Shown here one piece after another: positions 1 through 7,913 of a stretch of DNA of 64,000 nt. A model generated the notes under the pieces. It ran no database searches, was not told the DNA's origin, and worked only from the letters and a program-made list of their open reading frames with translations. The translations under genes and the position numbers were made by a program. Positions within the stretch are counted from its first letter, which is position 1. Each line of letters begins with the position of its first letter. Source of the DNA: Paractinoplanes tereljensis (GTDB taxonomy: Bacteria > Actinomycetota > Actinomycetes > Mycobacteriales > Micromonosporaceae); assembly GCF_016862435.1 (NCBI RefSeq), contig NZ_BOMY01000008.1, positions 168,933 to 232,932 on the forward strand. The letters run 5' to 3'.

Positions 1-1
1 C

Positions 2-529
2 AAGTGGGCGTTCGCCCCGCGCGGCACGGCCCTGCTCGCGGTCGCGCCGGCCTGGCGCCGCCGGATCGAGCCGTTGATCGTCTCGTGGGAGCAGGAGGAG
101 GGTTTCCCCCTTTCGGCGGAATACCACGGCACCGTCGACTACACCCCCTGGCTGGCCGCGCCGGCCGGGCTGTTCACGTTGCGCACGCTCGGCTGGGAGG
201 CGGTGCGGGCGCACAACGCGGCGCTTGTCGAGTACGGCCAGCGGGTGGTCGGTGCCGCCCTCGGGGTGGCCCCGGCCGAGTTGACGCGGCCGGCCGACCC
301 GTCGGTCGCCATGCGGGTGATCCCGCTGCCGGCCGGTCTGGCGTCGACGGCGCCGGAGGCGATCGCGCTGCGCCTGCTCATCTCCGACAAGCTGGCCACC
401 GAGACCGCCGTGAACGCCTGGGGCGGCCGCGGCCTGCTGCGGCTGAGCGCTCAGGTCTACAACCGCCCCGAGGAGTACGACCGGCTGGCCGAACGCCTCC
501 CCCCGCTGCTGGCTAGTTACCAGCGCTGA
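2..529 (+). CDS. class V aminotransferase, isopenicillin-N epimerase-like (5' partial)
   Basis: The frame is open from the window edge. The first residues KWAFAPRGTALL match the segment holding the PLP Schiff-base lysine of class V aminotransferases of the isopenicillin-N epimerase/CsdA group, so the lysine is the first visible residue and the N-terminal half lies outside the window. The rest (about 175 residues) is the small C-terminal domain, with GTVDYTPWLA and a terminal WGGRGLLRLSAQVYN segment typical of the family. The substrate cannot be told from this fragment. The gene converges on the M23-like gene and their 3' ends overlap by 17 bp. Confidence 0.75.
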   Translation, partial: KWAFAPRGTALLAVAPAWRRRIEPLIVSWEQEEGFPLSAEYHGTVDYTPWLAAPAGLFTLRTLGWEAVRAHNAALVEYGQRVVGAALGVAPAELTRPADPSVAMRVIPLPAGLASTAPEAIALRLLISDKLATETAVNAWGGRGLLRLSAQVYNRPEEYDRLAERLPPLLASYQR

Positions 530-974
530 GGGGTAACAGGCGCACCCGGCCGAGGCCGAGCAGCGCCAGCGGGTCCAGGTAGGCGTCGCCGCGCCGGAGA
601 CCCCAGTGCAGGCAGGCCGCCGAGGGGCAGCCGGGATGCCCGGCCTCGAGCAGGCCCAGTTCGCCGCCGGCCGCCACCTGCTCGCCCCGGGTGACCTGGG
701 CCAGCACCGGCTGGTAGGTGGTGCGCAGCCCGCCGGCGTGGGACACGCTCACCACGCCGTTTCCGGCGATGATGCCGACGAAGACCACCGTCCCGGCACC
801 GGCCGCCCGCACCGCGGCGCCCGGTGGCGCCGCGAGGTCGACCCCGCGGTGGCCGGGCAGCCAGCGCTGCGGCGGCGGATCGAACCGCCGCACGACCGGT
901 GCCGAATCGATCGGCCAGCCGAACAGTGGCGCCAGAAGGATGCTGACGAGCAGGATGAGTGGCATGGCCACCAC
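513..974 (-). CDS. M23 family peptidase-like (LytM fold) secreted protein
   Basis: About 153 residues. A hydrophobic N-terminus (LILLVSILLAPLFGW) looks like a signal peptide or membrane anchor and is followed by a compact M23/LytM domain. The first zinc motif is seen as GHRGVDLAAP (His and Asp). The usual HxH near the end reads C-L-H, so the metal-ligand His is kept but the preceding catalytic His is Cys; the protein may be a non-hydrolytic regulator of wall hydrolysis or a diverged enzyme. The start is uncertain: GTG at 974, or ATG at 965 behind AGGGTGGTGGCC. Two DnaA boxes lie just upstream. Confidence 0.75.
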   Translation of the reverse strand: MVAMPLILLVSILLAPLFGWPIDSAPVVRRFDPPPQRWLPGHRGVDLAAPPGAAVRAAGAGTVVFVGIIAGNGVVSVSHAGGLRTTYQPVLAQVTRGEQVAAGGELGLLEAGHPGCPSAACLHWGLRRGDAYLDPLALLGLGRVRLLPLSAGN

Positions 975-1008
975 CCTGGCCGAACCTCAGGCCGCCCGCC
1001 CCCGGCCC

Positions 1009-1034
1009 TGTGGACAACGGCCAACTGTGGATAA
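1009..1034 (-). promoter_or_regulatory. pair of consensus DnaA boxes
   Basis: Read on the minus strand there is TTATCCACA (1034-1026) and, 17 bp further along, TTGTCCACA (1017-1009). The first is the classic DnaA box and the second is the form preferred by high-GC actinobacteria. Both are exact and point the same way. They sit in the 80-bp gap between the DUF2469 stop and the start of the M23-like gene, about 35 bp upstream of the latter. Binding by DnaA is inferred. Confidence 0.55.
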
Positions 1035-1054
1035 CCCCTGCCAGCCGACCACAA

Positions 1055-1378
1055 CTAACTGCCGAAGCCGGGCTCGTCGGGCAGGGAGATGTCGGGCTTC
1101 TCCAGCTCCTCCACGTTCACGTCCTTGAACGTCATCACTCGCACGTTCTTGACGAACCGAGCCGGCCGATACATGTCCCACACCCAGGCGTCGTGCATCT
1201 CAACCTCGAAATACACCTCGCCGTCGGAGTTGCGCACGTGCAGGTCAACCTGGTTGGCCAGGTAGAACCGGCGCTCCGTCTCCACCACGTAGGAGAACTG
1301 GCGGACGATGTCGCGGTACTCCCGGTAGAGCTGCAGCTCCATCTCGGTCTCGTACTTCTCGAGATCCTCTGCGCTCAT
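1055..1378 (-). CDS. DUF2469 domain protein
   Basis: A 107-residue acidic protein of the DUF2469 family, which is conserved downstream of rnhB across actinobacteria. The N-terminus MSAEDLEKYETEMELQLYRE and the central YFEVEMHDAWVWDMYRP are family hallmarks. There is no signal peptide or membrane segment. Its ATG overlaps the rnhB stop in an ATGA tetranucleotide, so translation is probably coupled. The biochemical role is unknown. Confidence 0.9.
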   Translation of the reverse strand: MSAEDLEKYETEMELQLYREYRDIVRQFSYVVETERRFYLANQVDLHVRNSDGEVYFEVEMHDAWVWDMYRPARFVKNVRVMTFKDVNVEELEKPDISLPDEPGFGS

Positions 1379-2220
1379 CGATTCTCGCCCTCCATGGCCT
1401 CATCTTCCCCCACCATCGGCGACGGCTGAGGCTGGTCGCCCGACGCCACGCCGACGGTACCCTCAGCAGCGTCCGGAAGCACCGGCTGGGCAGCCGTTGA
1501 TGCATCAAACAGCAGCGTCTGCTGCCCGTCAAAGGCCGACACGGGCCGCCGGGCCCGCGGCGGCCGGTTCACCCGGCCGGAGGCGGCGGCCACGTTCACG
1601 TACGAGAAGCGGTGTTCCGCGCACGGGCCGTGGCGCAGCAGCGCGGAGCTGTGCTCCTCGGTGATGTATCCCTTATGCACGGCGAAGCCGTAGTCGGGGA
1701 ACCGGTCGTCCATCTCTACCATGATCCGGTCTCGGGTGACCTTGGCAAGCACGCTGGCCGCGGCCACGCAGGCGGCGACCCGATCGCCCTTCCACACGGC
1801 CAGGCCGGGCACGCCCAGGCCGTCGACCGGGAAACCGTCGGTCAGAACGTATTCCGGGGAGGTGGTCAGCGACGCCAGCGCCCGGCGCATCGCGGCGAGG
1901 TTGCACACGTGCAGCCCGCGGGCGTCGACCTCGGTGGCCGGGATGATCATGACGGACCAGGCCAGCGCCCGGGACACGACCTCCTGGTAGACGCGTTCGC
2001 GCGCGGCCGGGGTCAGCAGCTTGGAGTCGGCCAGCCCGGGGACCTCGCCGCGCTTGCCCTCGGGCAGGATGGCCGCCCCGGCCACCAGAGGCCCCGCACA
2101 GGCGCCGCGACCGGCTTCGTCGGCCCCGGCCACGAACCGGAAGCCACGGCGCTGCAGCGCCCGCTCAAGGGCGTAGAGGCCGCCTTCGCGGCGGACGACG
2201 GTGCGTGGGGGCGCCAGCAT
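1375..2220 (-). CDS. rnhB: ribonuclease HII
   Basis: Removes RNA from RNA-DNA hybrids and single ribonucleotides from DNA. The active-site motif AGADEAGRG places the acidic pair at Asp34 and Glu35; further conserved blocks are DSKLLTP, VLTDGFPV and KGYITEEH. At 281 residues it is longer than a minimal RNase HII because of a low-complexity C-terminal tail of about 60 residues. The ATG at 2220 is chosen because it overlaps the Nudix stop (TGATG) and places the catalytic block about 30 residues in. It is the middle gene of a coupled Nudix-rnhB-DUF2469 operon. Confidence 0.93.
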   Translation of the reverse strand: MLAPPRTVVRREGGLYALERALQRRGFRFVAGADEAGRGACAGPLVAGAAILPEGKRGEVPGLADSKLLTPAARERVYQEVVSRALAWSVMIIPATEVDARGLHVCNLAAMRRALASLTTSPEYVLTDGFPVDGLGVPGLAVWKGDRVAACVAAASVLAKVTRDRIMVEMDDRFPDYGFAVHKGYITEEHSSALLRHGPCAEHRFSYVNVAAASGRVNRPPRARRPVSAFDGQQTLLFDASTAAQPVLPDAAEGTVGVASGDQPQPSPMVGEDEAMEGENR

Positions 2221-2663
2221 CAGAGGCTCCGGAGCAGTGCAGCCAGCGAAACCGGGAAAATCTGCTCGGCGCTGGCCTCGATCTCGAGGGCCGACCACCA
2301 CCGGTGCTCGGTGATGGTCTCCTGCTCGTCGGAGTCCATGCCGGCCGTGTCGACCTGCCACTCGCCCACCCGGAGCAGGAAGAAATCCTGGTCCTGCCGG
2401 TACTGCTGCTCGCGGTAGCTGAACTCGGTGACCTCGTGCCACACCGGGTCGCCCAGCTCGGCCGGGCCGACCCGCAGGCCGGTTTCCTCGGCCAGCTCGC
2501 GGGCGGCCCCCTCGGCGGGCGTCTCCCCGGCGTCGAGACCGCCGCCGGGGGTGAACCACCAGCGCTCGCCGGGACGGGCCGGGTCGCCGCCGTGCAGCAG
2601 CAGCGTGCGGCCCGCGGCATCCACGAGAAGCACGCGGGCGGCGCGGCGGTCGAGCACAGTCAC
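2220..2663 (-). CDS. Nudix hydrolase
   Basis: A 147-residue single-domain protein. The Nudix box is intact at residues 41-63 (G-x5-E47-x7-R55-E56-L-x-E59-E60-x-G62), which binds Mg2+ and cleaves nucleoside-diphosphate-linked substrates. The substrate cannot be predicted. It is first in a minus-strand operon; its stop codon shares one base with the rnhB start. It could sanitise oxidised nucleotides or hydrolyse a nucleotide sugar. Confidence 0.88.
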   Translation of the reverse strand: MTVLDRRAARVLLVDAAGRTLLLHGGDPARPGERWWFTPGGGLDAGETPAEGAARELAEETGLRVGPAELGDPVWHEVTEFSYREQQYRQDQDFFLLRVGEWQVDTAGMDSDEQETITEHRWWSALEIEASAEQIFPVSLAALLRSL

Positions 2664-2707
2664 GCGACCAAGCCTATTGCGCCCGTGATGGATCTTTCGA
2701 TCGGGTG

Positions 2708-3346
2708 TTACTTGGCGTCCGGAATGTCATCGAAGCCCTTCGGGACGGACAGCCAGGTGGCCCGCTTGACCGGCCAGAACACCGTGAAGGCGCGGCCGAC
2801 CACCGAGTCCTCGGGGATGGTCGCCTCCTCCACGTCGCCGGTCTCCTCGTAGTGCTCGAGGGAGTCGCCGGAGGCGGACCGGTGGTCGCCCATCACCCAG
2901 AGGCGGTTGGCCGGCACGGTGATGTCGAACTTGCGGTCGGCAGCCGGGTCCTGGTTGCCGTCGGCGTCCTTGTAGATGTACGGCTCGTCGAGGGACTTGC
3001 CGTTGATCGTCAGACGCTCCTGCGAGTCGCAGCAGATGATGTGATCGCCGGGCTCACCGATGATGCGCTTGATGAAGTCTTCGCCCTCGGCGCCGGACTG
3101 CCAGTCGGAGGGCGCCTTGAAGACGATGATCTCGCCGCGCCGCGGGTCGCGGAAGTCGTAGACGAGCTTGTTGACGAGCACCCGGTCCAGGACGTTGAGC
3201 GTGTGCTCCATCGACGGACTCGGGATGTAGAAGGTCTGCAGGACGAATGCGCGCACCAGAACGGCGACGAGGATCGCCACACCCAGCAGGATGGGAAGCT
3301 CGCGCCAGAAGGAACCACGGCGCTTTTCGGTCTGCTCGTCAATCAC
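2708..3346 (-). CDS. lepB: signal peptidase I (second of a tandem pair)
   Basis: A 212-residue type I signal peptidase. One N-terminal membrane segment (about residues 17-36) is followed by the nucleophile motif YIPSPSMEHTL (Ser45) and the general-base motif DFIKRIIGEPGD (Lys93); the conserved MGDHRSASGDS block is also present. It removes signal peptides on the outer face of the membrane. The start is GTG at 3346, overlapping the upstream signal peptidase stop as GTGA, so the two are co-translated. It lacks the C-terminal extension of its neighbour. Confidence 0.93.
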   Translation of the reverse strand: MIDEQTEKRRGSFWRELPILLGVAILVAVLVRAFVLQTFYIPSPSMEHTLNVLDRVLVNKLVYDFRDPRRGEIIVFKAPSDWQSGAEGEDFIKRIIGEPGDHIICCDSQERLTINGKSLDEPYIYKDADGNQDPAADRKFDITVPANRLWVMGDHRSASGDSLEHYEETGDVEEATIPEDSVVGRAFTVFWPVKRATWLSVPKGFDDIPDAK

Positions 3347-4239
3347 GAACGGAGCCTACGACGCCGTGTCGCGAACGGCAGTCCGGAACGCGCGGATACT
3401 CCCGCAGTTAACAGAAAGGGGAGAAGTAGTGCGTCGGTGGCGGGGTTGTCCCGGCGCACCGGAACCGGACCCAGCTCGGCGGCGGCGGTCGGATGCTCGG
3501 CCGCGTACGTCTTCCAGATGTCCGGAACGGACAGGCTGGTGAACCGGCTGCTCGGCCAGACGATGACGAATGCCCGCCCGATCACGTTCTTGATCGGCAC
3601 CGGCCCCTGGCAGCGAGCGTCCTGCGAGACCGCCCGGTGGTCGCCCATGACGAACATCTCACCCGCGGGGATGGTGACCTCCGCGAACCGGCGGCTGGTG
3701 CACTGTGTCGGGTTGGGTGGCTGGTTGATGTCGGAGTTGTAGCCCTCGGCGATGTACGACTCGTCGATGCCCACCCCGTTGACGGTGATCCGGCCCTGCG
3801 CGTCGCAGCAGGCGATCTTGTCACCCGGCAGGCCGATCACCCGTTTGATGAAGTCACGTTCACCCGGGCGGCTGACCCCGACGAGGTCACCGATCGTGCG
3901 ACCGAGCTTGGCCGCGAAGCTGTTGCTGACCGGCTCGGTCACCTCGGGCGCCCAGTTGTCGGTGCCGCGGAAGACCACGATCTCGCCGCGAATCGGGTCG
4001 CGCATGTCGTAGATGACCTTGTTGACCAGCACCCGGTCCTTGACCAGCAGCGTCTTCTCCATCGACCCACTGGGGATGTAGAAGGCCTGCACCAGGAACG
4101 TGCGAATGAGTACGGCCAAGCAGAACGCCACCACCAGCAGAAGCGGAAGCTCCTGCCAGAGAGGCATCTCTTTGCGCCGCAAAATCGACCGCCGTCGTGC
4201 TGACGGCCGATAGCCCTGCATCGGTTCCACGCTTCGCAT
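3343..4239 (-). CDS. lepB: signal peptidase I with C-terminal hydrophobic extension
   Basis: A 298-residue type I signal peptidase with a basic cytoplasmic N-terminus, a membrane segment at about residues 29-50, catalytic Ser59 in YIPSGSMEKTL and Lys132 in DFIKRVIGLPGD, plus MGDHRAVSQD. Compared with its partner it has an insertion before the Lys motif and a C-terminal hydrophobic stretch (DALLLPFLLTAGVSARSG) followed by RRRRLRS, suggesting a second membrane anchor as in some Streptomyces signal peptidases. It lies downstream of rplS and overlaps the second lepB by GTGA. Confidence 0.93.
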   Translation of the reverse strand: MRSVEPMQGYRPSARRRSILRRKEMPLWQELPLLLVVAFCLAVLIRTFLVQAFYIPSGSMEKTLLVKDRVLVNKVIYDMRDPIRGEIVVFRGTDNWAPEVTEPVSNSFAAKLGRTIGDLVGVSRPGERDFIKRVIGLPGDKIACCDAQGRITVNGVGIDESYIAEGYNSDINQPPNPTQCTSRRFAEVTIPAGEMFVMGDHRAVSQDARCQGPVPIKNVIGRAFVIVWPSSRFTSLSVPDIWKTYAAEHPTAAAELGPVPVRRDNPATDALLLPFLLTAGVSARSGLPFATRRRRLRS

Positions 4240-4273
4240 CTCCCGCCGCCGACCGGCCGAACCGCCCCGGATA

Positions 4274-4324
4274 CAGCACTACCGCCCGATAACCCCTCGC
4301 GAGGTCTTACGGGCGGTAGTGCTG
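4274..4324 (-). terminator. perfect 15-bp inverted repeat between rplS and lepB
   Basis: The arms 4274-4288 and 4310-4324 are exact reverse complements; the 21-nt loop holds a further palindrome (4295-4304). No T-run follows, which is usual for high-GC actinobacterial hairpins. It probably ends or attenuates transcription between rplS and the signal peptidase pair. Confidence 0.6.
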
Positions 4325-4393
4325 GAAGGGTTCACTTTGATCCCATCCGACACTGGGGCAAGCGTAGTTCGCCCAGAGCCAGATCGATGAGGA

Positions 4394-4750
4394 TCAGACG
4401 GTCTGCTTCTCGCGAAGCTCCTTGATCTTGGCCTTCTTGCCACGGAGCTCGCGAAGGTAGTAGAGCTTGGCGCGTCGCACGTCACCGCGGGTCACGATCT
4501 CGATCCGGTCGATCGCCGGGCTGTTGATCGGGTAGGTCCGCTCGACACCGACGCCGAAGCTGATCTTCCGGACCTTGAAGGTCTCCCGGAGGCCAGCGCC
4601 CTGACGGGCGATAACCACGCCCTGGAAGACCTGGACGCGGGAACGGTTACCCTCGACGACCCGGGCGTGCACCTTGACGGTGTCGCCGGCCCGGAAGTCA
4701 GGAAGGTCGGTGCGCTGCGACTGGGCGTCGAGAGCGTCCAGCGTGTTCAT
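4394..4750 (-). CDS. rplS: 50S ribosomal protein L19
   Basis: 118 residues, the normal length for L19. Family blocks [40 protein letters not shown] and a C-terminal [13 protein letters not shown] are all present. L19 lies at the interface of the 30S and 50S subunits. It is the last gene of the rpsP-KH-rimM-trmD-rplS cluster, separated from trmD by about 124 bp, so it may also have its own promoter there. Confidence 0.97.
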   Translation of the reverse strand: MNTLDALDAQSQRTDLPDFRAGDTVKVHARVVEGNRSRVQVFQGVVIARQGAGLRETFKVRKISFGVGVERTYPINSPAIDRIEIVTRGDVRRAKLYYLRELRGKKAKIKELREKQTV

Positions 4751-4874
4751 CGCTGCATCCTCGTCGTACTAAAGCGCACCGGGTGTTCGGGGCGCGAGGT
4801 GGGTACTGCTGATCTCCCGCAACTTCAGAAGATCCTCGTCTCACTCCGCGGCGCGAAGTAAAACGGCAACCTCC

Positions 4875-5633
4875 CTACTCTGCCACAGGGGGAGGCGTGA
4901 TCCGAAATCCACCCTCGTCGAGGGTCTTCCGGTCGGCTTTGTCGAGTGATGACGGCGGATAGCCGGCCATCATGTCGGGGCGCCGGGAAGCGGTCCGCAG
5001 CAGTGCCTGATCCCGTCGCCAGCGGGCGATCCGCCCGTGGTCACCGGAGCGGAGAACGTCCGGGACGTCCAGCTCGCGCCAGGAGGCGGGCTTCGTGTAG
5101 ACGGGGGCCTCCAGCAGGCCGGCCGCGTGCGACTCCTCGGTCAGCGAGTCGGCGTTGCCGAGCACGCCCGGGAGCAGCCGGGTCACCGCCTCCATGATGA
5201 CGATGACGGCGACCTCGCCGCCGAAGAGCACGTAGTCACCGAGCGAGACCTCGAGCACCGGCATCCGGGTGGCCGCGTCGTCGATGACCCGCTGATCGAT
5301 CCCCTCGTACCGGCCGCAGGCGAAGATCAGATGATCCAGCGAGGCCAGCGCGGCCGCGTCGGCCTGGGTGAACGGCTTGCCGACCGGCGAGGGCACGACC
5401 AGGGTGCCCGGGCCCACCGCGGCGAGCGCCTGGCCCCACGGCTCCGGCCGCATCACCATGCCCGGCCCGCCCCCGTAGGGCGTGTCGTCGACGGTCCGAT
5501 GCACGTCGGAGGTCCAGGTGCGCAGGTCGTGCACTTCGAGGTCGAGCAGGCCGGTACCCCGGGCCTTGCCGATCAGCGACAACGACAGCGGCCCGAAGTA
5601 ATCCGGAAAAATGGTAATAACGTCGACGCGCAT
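4875..5633 (-). CDS. trmD: tRNA (guanine37-N1)-methyltransferase
   Basis: 252 residues. TrmD is a SPOUT-class enzyme that methylates G37 of tRNAs to prevent +1 frameshifting. Key blocks are [13 protein letters not shown], the [13 protein letters not shown] loop, the knot segment [11 protein letters not shown] and [11 protein letters not shown]. It starts 2 bp after the rimM stop, the conserved bacterial arrangement. Confidence 0.97.
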   Translation of the reverse strand: MRVDVITIFPDYFGPLSLSLIGKARGTGLLDLEVHDLRTWTSDVHRTVDDTPYGGGPGMVMRPEPWGQALAAVGPGTLVVPSPVGKPFTQADAAALASLDHLIFACGRYEGIDQRVIDDAATRMPVLEVSLGDYVLFGGEVAVIVIMEAVTRLLPGVLGNADSLTEESHAAGLLEAPVYTKPASWRELDVPDVLRSGDHGRIARWRRDQALLRTASRRPDMMAGYPPSSLDKADRKTLDEGGFRITPPPVAE

Positions 5634-5635
5634 GC

Positions 5636-6199
5636 TCAGAGGTCCAGCAACCCCTCGGGCAGATCAACCACGATCCTGCCGCCGGCCACGTCCACGGTCG
5701 GCACCATCTGGTTGACGAACGGGATCAACGCCGTCCCACCGCCCGATTTGTCCAAAACAATAAGGTCGGAAGCGGGCGCATGATCGATCCGGGCCACCAC
5801 GCCAAGATCATCCCCAGCGACCGAGACCACCCGGAGCCCGACCAACTGGTGGTCGTTGAACTCGTCGGGGTCCGACGGCGGTTTGATCAAAGAGCTGTCG
5901 ACCTGCAACAGCACACCCCGCAGCGCCTCCGCCACGTTCCGGTCGTGGACGCCCTCGAACTGGACGATCCCACGCCCCTGATGCCAGCGCACCGACTCGA
6001 TCACGAGCGACGGCGGCACCTGATATGCGATCCCGGGGGCCGTCGCCGGCCCGGCGCTCACCCGGCGGACCCGAGGGACCTCCGTGGCGAACACCGAACC
6101 GGCGACGAAACGCTCCTCGGGCTCGTCCGTGCGCACCGCGACCGAGACCTCGCCCCGGACCCCGTGCGGCTTACCGATCTGACCGACGACAAGCAGCAT
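5636..6199 (-). CDS. rimM: 16S rRNA processing protein RimM
   Basis: 187 residues. The N-terminal RimM beta-barrel begins [16 protein letters not shown] and a C-terminal PRC-barrel ends [19 protein letters not shown]. RimM helps mature the head of the 30S subunit and binds S19. A stretch near residues 47-62 looks like a lineage-specific insertion. It is spaced 3 bp after the KH-protein stop. Confidence 0.95.
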   Translation of the reverse strand: MLLVVGQIGKPHGVRGEVSVAVRTDEPEERFVAGSVFATEVPRVRRVSAGPATAPGIAYQVPPSLVIESVRWHQGRGIVQFEGVHDRNVAEALRGVLLQVDSSLIKPPSDPDEFNDHQLVGLRVVSVAGDDLGVVARIDHAPASDLIVLDKSGGGTALIPFVNQMVPTVDVAGGRIVVDLPEGLLDL

Positions 6200-6202
6200 C
6201 GG

Positions 6203-6460
6203 TCAGTAGGCGTCGACGATGTCGACGCGGATGCCGCGCCCACCGATCGACCCGATGACCTGCCGCAGGGCCTTGGCCGTGCGCCCGCCGCGCCCGATGA
6301 CCGTTCCCAGGTCCTCGGGGTGCACGCGCACCTCGAGCCGCTTGCCGCGGCGCGAGTCGACCAGTCGGACCCGGACGTCGTCCGGGTTGTCGACGATGCC
6401 CTTGACGAGGTGCTCCAGCGCCGGCCGGAGCGCCCCGTCAGTTCGCGTCGGCGCCGGCAC
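6203..6460 (-). CDS. khpA: KH-domain RNA-binding protein (KhpA-like)
   Basis: A single KH domain with the motif [13 protein letters not shown] followed by [10 protein letters not shown] at the C-terminus. Small KH proteins between rpsP and rimM are conserved in Gram-positives and bind RNA with a partner KH/Jag protein. The start is taken as GTG at 6460 because AGAGGA lies 8 nt upstream, giving 85 residues and a 23-bp overlap with rpsP. Confidence 0.88.
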   Translation of the reverse strand: MPAPTRTDGALRPALEHLVKGIVDNPDDVRVRLVDSRRGKRLEVRVHPEDLGTVIGRGGRTAKALRQVIGSIGGRGIRVDIVDAY

Positions 6461-6965
6461 CGGCGGGGTCCTCTGCGGTCTCGGCGACAGCCTCGCGGTT
6501 CGGCTCAGCAGCCTCCGGAGCCTTCGGCTCGACAGCCTCCGGAGCCTTCGGCTCGGCGGCCTTCTCAGCCTTCGGCTCGGTCTTGGCCGACTTCTTCGGG
6601 GTCGCGGGCTTGGTGTCCGCAACACCGGCGGCGGCCTTCGACTCAGCCTCGTAAACCTCGGTGCGGCTCTTCTTCGGCTCCGCCACGAGCAGCGGCGGCG
6701 GCGCGGGAAGACCCTTGAACTGCTGCCAGTCGCCCGTCTTCTCCAGGATGCGCTGCACGGCCTCGCTCGGCTGCGCGCCGACGGAGAGCCAGTACTGCAC
6801 ACGCTCCGACTTCACCTGGATGATGCTCGGGTTTTCCTTCGGCTGGTAAATGCCGACGTACTCGATGGCACGGCCGTCACGCTTGGTGCGCGAGTCGGCG
6901 ATGACGATGCGGTACTGCGGGTTGCGGATCTTGCCCATCCGCAGGAGCCGGATCTTAACGGCCAC
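6438..6965 (-). CDS. rpsP: 30S ribosomal protein S16 with long C-terminal tail
   Basis: The first 80 residues are canonical S16 ([30 protein letters not shown]). A tail of about 90 residues rich in Lys, Ala, Pro and Glu follows, with near-repeats of EPKAPEA; such tails are common in actinobacterial S16. The start is GTG at 6965, preceded by AGGAG 10 nt upstream; total 175 residues. First gene of the cluster. The gap behind it (6966-7225) holds no recognisable gene and should carry the operon promoter. Confidence 0.95.
   Translation of the reverse strand: MAVKIRLLRMGKIRNPQYRIVIADSRTKRDGRAIEYVGIYQPKENPSIIQVKSERVQYWLSVGAQPSEAVQRILEKTGDWQQFKGLPAPPPLLVAEPKKSRTEVYEAESKAAAGVADTKPATPKKSAKTEPKAEKAAEPKAPEAVEPKAPEAAEPNREAVAETAEDPAGAGADAN
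6509..6555 (-). repeat. 23-bp direct repeat inside rpsP tail
   Basis: Two identical 23-nt copies at 6509-6531 and 6533-6555 with a 24-nt period encode the EPKAPEA repeats of the S16 tail; a third, degenerate copy follows. The in-frame period means copy number could vary without a frameshift. Confidence 0.85.
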
Positions 6966-7225
6966 GGTAATTTCGCTCCTGATGACTGCGTGAGGTTTTG
7001 AGGGTAGGACCCACGTGGGGATGCGGGACCGAACCTCGGGGATGGCAACGCGCTCAGAGTTAGAGGGCGCCTCACGCGTGCCAAGCCATTCCATTCTGCC
7101 AGACGGTTGGTGACGGCTCCCAATCGGGCCGCGTTTTCCAGGCCAAATCAAGATCAAATTCAAGATGTCGTGCCTGGTTGCATGGTGCAGACCGCAACTC
7201 CCGTCGAGGCCGGGCCGGGGCCCAG

Positions 7226-7912
7226 CTAAGGCTGGCCCTGGCCCTTCATTCTGCGTGAGTGGTCAAAACCCACGACCGGACGGTCCCAGCCCACTGGCAG
7301 CTCGGTGGGGGTCTCCCAGGTCGGGTCCGGCTGGAAGTCGGTCCAGGTGCCGTCGAAGGGGAACTCGGCCGCCTCGATCATCTTGATCACGCGCCGGCCC
7401 TCGGCCCAGACCGCTGCCTCGTCGGGCACCCAGTAGTGGTTCGGGAGGGCCAGGCGTTCGGCGAACTCGTCCTCGTCCTTCCACTGCCAGGCCAGGTCGG
7501 GGGTGGCGACGATGTCCAGGTCCTGGTCGATTACGTCGAAGCCGGCCACCTCGCCGTCGTCCCAGCGGACCGCGGACTCCTCGAGGTTGACGTAGTAGCC
7601 CTTGAAGGTGTCCTCGTCGGTGCGGAAGAGCCAGACCGAGTGGTCGGCACCGACCGGGAAGAACCGCAGCACCCCGGGGCCCTGCCAGGAGGTGAGCCGC
7701 AGCTCGTAGCGCTGCTCGGACCACTCGGCGAACGACATGTCGCGCGGGCCGCGGCCGTCGGCCGAGCGCTCGACCGCGATGGTGGAACCCCGGGCCAGCC
7801 AGACGAGCAGCCCGCGCTCGTCGTCGGCGACCACCCGGGCCGGATGCACGAAGGCGATCCGGCCCAGATGGGTGTCCCGATGCAGAATCAGCCGGCCAGC
7901 AACGAAGGTCAC
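7226..7912 (-). CDS. DUF402 domain protein
   Basis: 228 residues. The central part ([41 protein letters not shown]) is typical of DUF402, a fold found in nucleoside di/triphosphate phosphatases such as Ntdp and FomD. The conserved acidic run [11 protein letters not shown] is the likely metal-binding part. GTG start one base after the proS stop, so the two are probably co-translated. A role in nucleotide clean-up near tRNA charging is only an inference from position. Confidence 0.8.
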   Translation of the reverse strand: MTFVAGRLILHRDTHLGRIAFVHPARVVADDERGLLVWLARGSTIAVERSADGRGPRDMSFAEWSEQRYELRLTSWQGPGVLRFFPVGADHSVWLFRTDEDTFKGYYVNLEESAVRWDDGEVAGFDVIDQDLDIVATPDLAWQWKDEDEFAERLALPNHYWVPDEAAVWAEGRRVIKMIEAAEFPFDGTWTDFQPDPTWETPTELPVGWDRPVVGFDHSRRMKGQGQP

Positions 7913-7913
7913 G

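Noticed and set aside
6966..7225. tRNA or small RNA gene between rpsP and the DUF402 gene
   Set aside because: No cloverleaf arms or CCA end; only a weak hairpin near the DUF402 stop at about 7219-7240.
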